Positions 57,381-64,000 of a stretch of DNA of 64,000 bases are shown piece by piece. Where the stretch lies: assembly GCA_006538405.1 (NCBI GenBank), contig BJKQ01000019.1:419689-483688 (forward strand), given 5' to 3'. Source of the stretch: Hansfordia pulvinata. Its lineage: Eukaryota; Ascomycota; Sordariomycetes; Xylariales. Both the position numbers and the translations under genes were made by a program. The notes beneath the pieces are model-generated. The model ran no database searches, had not been told where the DNA came from, and saw nothing but the letters and a program-made list of their open reading frames with translations. Within the stretch, counting starts at the first letter, position 1; each line of letters starts with the position of its first letter.

Positions 57381-57785
57381 TTATATATTAATCAAGATAT
57401 GGGCGGGAGCCTTAACTGGAGGGGCCCGCTTACAAACGTCGCGATGATAATCCGGCTCATATAAGCACTTAGGGCAAGTCGGGTCATCCTTACACCAATC
57501 ATCATTCCAACATCCCTGCCAGCAATAAGAGCGAGCCTTAAGAAGGCCACGGGCTTTTAGCCTGGCAATAAAAGTCACGTCGCGGCTTGTTTCAGAAACT
57601 TCGGACGGGTTCGTGGCCTAATGAATATGTGTTAATAAGGAATGCAGTGTGTTAATCAGATTTAAAAGGCTTCAACTTACAGCCGAATCTGCATTGATAT
57701 CAGTGGAGCGGATCGCCGAGCCGTCAGCGATAGCGTAAGTGCCAGTTAAGGCAAAAGCGATGAAGGCGAAGAATGTGGCCTTCAT
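57381..57785 (-). CDS. Small Cys-rich secreted protein in AT-rich DNA, effector candidate (113 aa)
   Basis: Exon 1 is 57785-57681 (signal peptide MKATFFAFIAFALTGTYAIA, then DGSAIRSTD) and exon 2 is 57617-57381. The 63-nt phase-0 intron has a GTAAGT donor and a TTAG acceptor. The mature domain has six cysteines in the second half (SYCWQGCWNDDWC, PTCPKC, DVCKR), an even number suitable for three disulfides. The gene is an isolated codon-normal island in TA-rich DNA about 6.2 kb from the telomere. The open frame is undamaged, which in RIP-mutated surroundings suggests selection to keep it. The family is unknown to me. Confidence 0.75.
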
Positions 57786-58350
57786 TTTGGAAGTACACGT
57801 TAAGAGACTGTTTTAATCGATTCTAATATGATGATCAATTAGCGTGCAGGGCAGTGCGATAATTTAAGTGTGATGATTGAAAGTGAAACTGGTCGATAAG
57901 CAGTCTACCTTAAGTATTTAAGAATCGGCGTTCATGTATATAGACCTAAAAGTAAGGGGTAAACTTTAAGCTAAAATTGGACAGCATTCCACGGCGGAAA
58001 GTGCAGGTGAACGCTGAGGCGAGTATAAACATATTGATTTACAGATGCAAATGCGGCTGAAAGCTGAAGCGAGTAAAGATAAAAAAGGAAACGGCTGAGA
58101 GAACGGTTAAGAGAGCGGCCGAAAAAGCGGGGAGAAGAAGCGATAAAGAAACGAATCAAAGAGCGGTTAAAAGAGCGGCTGAAAGAGTGGCTAAAAGAGC
58201 GGTTAAAAGAGCTATTAAAAGCGTAAGGAAGGAAAAAACGATCAGGTCACGCGGCGGAAAGTTAAGGGGGTAAGTTCACACGTAGTACGTGATGGTAATG
58301 ATATTGCTTACTTGTTTTATTATAACATATATAAAGTCGTACAAAGAAAG
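57786..58350. other. AT-rich region with a 12-bp repeat
   Basis: Promoter side of the effector candidate, then purine-rich repeats. No gene seen. Confidence 0.6.
58158..58221 (+). repeat. Degenerate 12-bp tandem repeat
   Basis: Five units of AAGAGCGGTTAA type (variants AAGAGCGGCTGA, AAGAGTGGCTAA, AAGAGCTATTAA), with looser copies back to about 58090. One frame would read as a four-residue repeat of KRAV type, but no gene contains it. Confidence 0.75.
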
Positions 58351-58890
58351 TGTTACGAACCCGATTAACAGGCCGGTAAGACGGGCCATTTAAATATAAG
58401 GAAAAGACTTAAAGATTAATAATCGTATAAGGAATCCGATAATTTATATATATATATAAAAGAAAAGATGAAAATATAATATTAAGTTATGTAATTAAGA
58501 TTAATATTAAGATAATAAGTAAAGTACACGCTTACTTAAAATATTATAATTTACGCGATACTTATAAAAAGGGTTTTAAATATTATAAAAGATTATAAAA
58601 AAGTAATATAATTAAAGGAAAATTAATAAAAAGATAAAAGACATATAAGGAAAATTAAGCTTTTACATACTTATTTATTTATTATCTTAATAATTAATTT
58701 AAATATTTAAATTATTCTTAAATAAAATTAACCTTTAAATAATAAATAATTATTTTATATAAAATTTTAATTTATCCGTTGTTAATTAATTATTTAACCT
58801 TTATTTATAAACGACTTTTTAAATATTCTTTTAAAATATAAATTATAAAATAATCTTTATATTCTTTTTTAAAATATTTTAAGTTATTAT
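58351..58890 (+). repeat. RIP-mutated LTR, copy 1
   Basis: Begins TGTTACGAACCCG, the terminus shared with the two other copies, then runs through AT-rich sequence. Its last part aligns by eye to the far end of copy 3 with many C-to-T type differences. End approximate. Confidence 0.6.
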
Positions 58891-59203
58891 ATTTTAATTA
58901 CTTTTATTCTAAAATTTAATAAATACTTTTTAATATATTTAAGAAACATTTACTTAATTTAATATTAAGTTAATTTAAAGCTTAAAATAATAATAAATAC
59001 GCTTTCTTATACTTTTTATAAAATAATAATATAATAACCTTTTATAATAAATTAACCTTACGGTTATATAAAAAGGAAACGTCGATATTTCTTTTATTTT
59101 AATAACGAAAAGAAAAAAGAAAAGAAATAAAAGGTTATCATTTATATTATTTTTTTATAAGTAAAAAGCTTAAACGTAACTTAAAATTATAATATACCCT
59201 TTT

Positions 59204-59533
59204 ATTACGAACCCGATTATTAAGCCGGTAAAACGGGCTATGTTAATATAAGTAAAAGGCTTATAAACTAATAAATATATAAGATAACATTAAATTAATT
59301 ATATATATAAAGAATATAAAAATATAAGATAAAGGTCATATAATTAAACGGGCTCACGTTAAATCACCGTGATCCGTAAGTGAAGCTTACTTTAAATTAT
59401 TATAAGTTAAGTAAGCGGATTATAATAAACGGTTATAAGTATAATATTAATAAGAGGATAAAAAACATATAAGGATAAACCGTTTCTTATATATTTAATT
59501 ATTTATTACTTTAATAATTAATTTAAGTATTTA
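59204..59533 (+). repeat. RIP-mutated LTR, copy 2 (truncated)
   Basis: Starts TATTACGAACCCG (one G-to-A change from copy 1) with GCCGGTAAAACGGGC next, and ends abruptly where copy 3 begins in opposite orientation. Confidence 0.6.
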
Positions 59534-60068
59534 TAACGACCTGGATTCTTCTTAAGAAAAATACAAAATTGGTCTGGGGTTTTATGTTCTAAAAGAACAC
59601 TCGAAAGGTCGTCTGTCGGTAGACACTAAGTAATTGACTAATAATAGGTAACTAAAGTACTGAATAAATAGTAGACTATCATTAAAAGGTTACTCCTATT
59701 TAAGAATAACTTAAATGCTTAAATTAATCATTAAGGTAATAAATAATTAAATATATAAGAAACCTTCCATCCTTATATATCCTTTATCCCCTTATTAATA
59801 CCGTTTACCGGATCACGTTCCTCAAGGTAATCTCTATTTTACTCACGATCTTCTCCATAAGCGTCACCTTAATCACGGTGATTAAAGTAAGCGTGCTTCT
59901 TACTTATTATTTTAATAATAATCTTAATCACGTGACCTTATCCTATATTTCCACCTTTCCTTATATACATAATTAATTTAACGTCGTCTTATACGACCAT
60001 TAATTTATAAGTCTCTTACTTATATTAATATAGCCCGTCTTACCGGCTTAATAATCAGGTTCGTAACA
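59534..60068 (-). repeat. LTR copy 3, 3' LTR of the retroelement
   Basis: On the minus strand starts TGTTACGAACC at 60068, directly after a polypurine tract. Its distal part (59536-59715) is much less mutated than copy 1. It forms an inverted repeat with copy 2. Confidence 0.65.
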
Positions 60069-60072
60069 TCAT

Positions 60073-60084
60073 ACCCCTCCTTTT
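60073..60084 (-). other. Polypurine tract of the retroelement
   Basis: AAAAGGAGGGGT on the minus strand just before the 3' LTR; it primes plus-strand synthesis in LTR elements and fixes the element's orientation. Confidence 0.55.
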
Positions 60085-63000
60085 AAGTTATTTATCCTTA
60101 ATTAACGAATATAAAAGAGTGCGTGTGCCCTATCGTAAGCGTGGCCTTCGTGTTTCCGTCCATCCCTTTTATTTTTTTTTATCTTTTTATTAACCATATT
60201 AAGTTTATCTCGACCTTCCGCGCGATCCACCACTTTTAAGCGTTAACGTTTATCGGAGTTTACTGCGCTTAACGGTGTGGTTACGGATATACCGTGTTCT
60301 TATTACTTTAAGAATAAAAAGTTAAGTACTTATTATATCTTTAAAGGTAAGAGTCGTTATTAAAAATGTATTTATCGCGGACATTCTTATAATAATATTT
60401 TAATAACGTCGTCCCTTAAACGAGTTATAACTTAACAGCGTAAGCTTAAGGTTAAAAAGGAGAAAGCAAGTAATAAACTCTTATCCTTATATACTTAATT
60501 AATAAAGCTTTAATCTCAGCTAACGTCGGCTACTAGTCGGTTAAGCCGTATTTAAAAGATAAAATCTTAAGTTAAAGAGAAAGGTTTAAATCTTTTTACT
60601 CGTGGAATAATAAAGTTAAATAAAGAGGACGGCGTGCTCCCTGCTTTAAATACTTATAAACGGTGTTTAATCAATAATTTATAACATATCGGAGTTCTTA
60701 ACGATATAAATTAATCGACATTTAAGTTAAGTTCCGATTTCTCCTTTACGAACTTCCTTATTCCGCTTAAAGAGCCGTCGGTCTTTATCAATAATACTAT
60801 TTTAATAATTAAGGATAATTTAAGTGGTTTTTAAGTTCTTAAGTGTTTTCCGATAATAAGTAACCTTTCTATTATATTAAATATTCTATCGTGAATCCTT
60901 ATTAACATAAATTTAATATTTCTTTAACCTTAAATTCTTAAGCGTTAATATCAGCTTCAATCTCGGTTTCGAGCTATATGTTAACCGGTACTGGTTTTAA
61001 TAATAAAACGTGAAATACCGGGTGGATTCTTATAATATCGGGTAACAATAATTTATAATTAATTAATAAAACGATTTCGCTGATTTTAAATAGTCCGATT
61101 TTCTTAAAATCTAATTTATCGTTAAGTCTCTTAATTTAAATGTTTTTACGTAACAAATAAACCTTATCTCCCCTTTTAAAGGTCGGCCTTAACGACCGGT
61201 GATTATCGTAATATTATTTTATACGTTATTAAATCGTTATAAGCTCCGTATAAAAGTATTTATAAAGAGTCGTGAAATATTTAATTTAAATAACGGCTTT
61301 TAAAGCGTTACCGTTAATTATTACTTATCGTGATCTTTATAAGTTAAATCCATAATTTACATAAAAAAGTAATATCTTTATATCTTCGTTATTTAAACTA
61401 TTATATACGAATTCTACCCTTAATAAAAGGGATACTTAATTATCTTATTCGAAATTAACGTAACATCTTAAATACTATTTAAGTACCTAATTAAGCCGTT
61501 CCGTACGACCGTTTATTTATAAATAATATACTATTAACGTCTTATATTATACTCCGAGTTACTATATAAATGATTTTTAAAAGTAAGCTATAAAAAGCTT
61601 ATCTTAATCCGTGATAAGTTCTTTTAATAAGCCATGTTAATTAAATATGGTCTTATCCACCAGCTATACAGTCTATATTACGGTCATAGTTTCCTTAAAT
61701 AGCTGAAATTTTATAAACTTAATAAGCTGTTTTATATAAACCATAATACTATTATAAACGATTCCAATTATTAAATCTATAAATAAAGGGAGCTTTATAA
61801 TAAAGTCCATTAAAACCGATTTCCATACTTTATCCTTAAAAAACATAAGCTAAAGTTCTTTATACGGCTTATATCGTGCTGCCTTAAATCAAATACACAT
61901 ATCGTATTCTCCGATTACTATCTTAATTAATCTCTTAAGGTTCAAAAAGTCGTAATCGCGTCGTACTTATTACATGGTTTTTTAAATCCCTTAATAACCA
62001 TAAGATAAGTCTTTATAAATTATCGTAACGAGTTACCGTTATAACGGTATAAGTATAAATCGTTTATCACGGAAAAGTATAACTCCATCAAGTTATTTAA
62101 AGAGGTTAAACCAGTCATCATTTAATAATACTTTTAAGCGTTATGTTTCTTATCGTAATTTATAATTAAACTATTCTTCTTTAACTCAAGTAAGTCAAAT
62201 TTATTATATTAAAACTAAGTTCTTATCCTTATCTTATCGTAAAATAAATTATAATTCAGCTATTAAGTTTACCGTAAAGTGATCAAATCGTTTATTAAAA
62301 GCGTCGGCTTTAACATTCTCCTTACCTTTATAATATTCGATTTTAAAATTAAATTTAAAAAGGATCTTTATTTATCGAATTTAACGTTTATTAAAGACTT
62401 TATTTTCCGTGAAAGCCGTAAGGTTCTTATAATCGGTTCGGATAATTATAAAGGTAAATATACTATTTAAGTAATATCTCTATTCTTTAAATGCCTCGAT
62501 AATAACCATAAGCTCTTTATCATATATTATATAATTAAGCTTAAGTCCATTAAACTTCTTCAAGAAAAAAGCTACTAAGTGTAATTTACCGGATTCATCT
62601 TATTATTTAAGTTATCCTCTTATAATAAAGTCGTTAACGTCCGTCTCGACTTTTATAAGTTTATTAAGATCCACCATTACTATAACTAATTCTCGCACGA
62701 TAACGTCCTTAATCGCGTTAAATACTATTTAAAGTTTATCGTTCTATTTAAAAAGGCGATCCTTCTTTATCATATCGGTGAGCGGTGCAGCGTGCTTATT
62801 ATACCCTTTAATAAAGGCTCGATAATAATTTATAAGTCTAATAAACAATCGAATCTCCGAAATATTATAAGGAGTAAGCCAATCTTAAACTGCTTAAATC
62901 TTAAATTATTATATTAAGACTTTTCTTAATCGGATAATGTATTCAACGAAATCAACTTCCGTTTAATAAAATTAACTCTTTTTCAGGTTAACTTAAAGGT

Positions 63001-63936
63001 TAACGTTTTAAAAGGCTTAAAGGACTTACGTCACGTGGTTCATATAATCCGTTTCGTTTTCCGAATAAATTAAAATATCGTTAAGGTACATTACAATAAA
63101 GATACTAAGGTAAGGTTTAAGAGTGTTATCGATTATATTTTAAAAATTAACCGGGGCATTTATAAGTTTAAAAGGCATCATTAAGTACTTAAAATATCCT
63201 TTAAGTGTCCGGAACGCTATCTTCTATTCATCTCCCTTTAAGATTTTAATAAGATAATAAGCGTTTAATAAATTTATCGCGGTAAAAATCTTAACTTTAT
63301 ATAATTAATCTTTAAGCACTTTAATTAAAGGTAAAAGATATCAATTTTTAATCGTAATATCGTTAAGTTATCGGAAGTCAACATATATCCTTTAAGATCC
63401 GTCCTTTTTAAGCATAAATAAAATAAGGTAACCAATTAAAAACGTGAATAATTTAATATATCCCTTTTCCAGATCTTATCGTAACTTCTTTTTAAACTTA
63501 ACGCGCTATATTAAGTTTAATAAGTAAACGGACTTAAACATTAATTAAGTTCCGTCTTTAAAGGGTATCGTATAATCGTAATTTAAGTGTAATAATAAGC
63601 CGTTTATTATATCGAACTTATCTTAAAATAATATCGCGAATTACCGATACTCCTTAAGTACTGCTTATTTTAATAAGCAGTCCTCTTTTATTATCTTAAC
63701 AATAACGCGTCTTATAAATATAAATCTAAATCCGTTCGGTAATAAAGGCGTTATCTTTAATTAAATATTATAATCTCTTCTTAATTTTTCTTATTAAAAA
63801 CGGCCAATACTTTAATTAACTTTAAGATTCACCGATTATAATTAAGGTATCCTTAAGATTATCTTATCCAAGATATCAACGATGTTTAATTAAAGTCTTA
63901 TAAGTCGGTTATAAATAATAACCGAAAAGGTTTAGC
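60073..63936 (-). mobile_element. RIP-destroyed Ty3/gypsy retrotransposon, pol remnant, cut by the telomere
   Basis: No frame is intact. On the minus strand at about 63403-63340 the reverse transcriptase block DGS*RIYVDFR*LN, then TIKN*YLLPL, can be read with stops where Trp, Leu and Arg codons are usual. At 63077-63088 the active site reads YLND in place of YLDD (GAC to AAC), inside FIVMYLNDILIYS. All these changes fit C-to-T/G-to-A mutation in a TA-rich background. Between the reverse transcriptase and the LTR should lie RNase H and integrase; I could not follow them. The 5' half (gag, protease, 5' LTR) is absent because the telomere starts at 63937. Confidence 0.85.
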
Positions 63937-64000
63937 TTAGGGTTAGGGTTAGGGTTAGGGTTAGGGTTAGGGTTAGGGTTAGGGTTAGGGTTAGGGTTAG
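63937..64000 (+). repeat. Telomere repeats (TTAGGG)n
   Basis: Ten and a half perfect TTAGGG units reach the end of the window, so this is the G-rich strand running to the chromosome end. Confidence 0.97.

Noticed and set aside
58158..58221. Possible CRISPR-like array
   Set aside because: Units are 12 bp, adjacent, and without spacers; fungal chromosome.

Overview
This is the right-hand end of a chromosome of a filamentous ascomycete (Pezizomycotina, most likely Sordariomycetes). The evidence is eleven TTAGGG telomere units at the right edge, short 50-90 nt introns with CTAAC-type branch sites, a HET-domain gene, several small secreted proteins, a saponin-hydrolase-like enzyme, and an AT-rich retroelement mutated in the C-to-T pattern of repeat-induced point mutation (RIP). 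The species cannot be fixed from the window.

Layout. 1-8.6 kb: GC-rich, gene-free DNA full of simple repeats and a dispersed ACGAGTA/TACTCGT motif, upstream of a conserved protein of unknown function (8.65-10.3 kb). 11.9-20 kb: a group of HET and kinase-type genes. A HET gene lies directly behind a protein kinase gene, joined by a chain of phase-0 introns with 3- and 9-nt exons that would keep the two in one frame; a pseudokinase follows on the other strand. 20.8-25.7 kb: three small secreted proteins, one an I9 protease-inhibitor type. 29.1-39 kb: housekeeping genes (Hook-type dynein adaptor, adenylate kinase, proteasome Rpn8, a SWIM-domain protein of the Shu2/Sws1 type). 39.4-41.3 kb: a dead paralogue of the pseudokinase. 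43.5-48.4 kb: a Ser/Thr-rich secreted protein, a Zn2Cys6 regulator and a secreted saponin-hydrolase-like protein. 49.2-58 kb: mixed AT-rich subtelomere with two Cys-rich effector candidates, a ferritin-like Rds1 protein and a signal-peptide membrane protein. 58.35-63.94 kb: RIP-destroyed Ty3/gypsy retroelement with three LTR copies, cut off by the telomere.

Four genes (HET, pseudokinase, adenylate kinase, one secreted protein) are broken by exactly one missing base in a G/C run, and the kinase may be a fifth. Because adenylate kinase is normally essential, I read these mainly as consensus errors in this sequence, not as real mutations. The dead kinase paralogue is different: it has stop codons and a 7-bp tandem duplication.

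All functional calls rest on motifs recognised by eye; no searches were run. I saw no convincing tRNA or rRNA genes and no CRISPR arrays.
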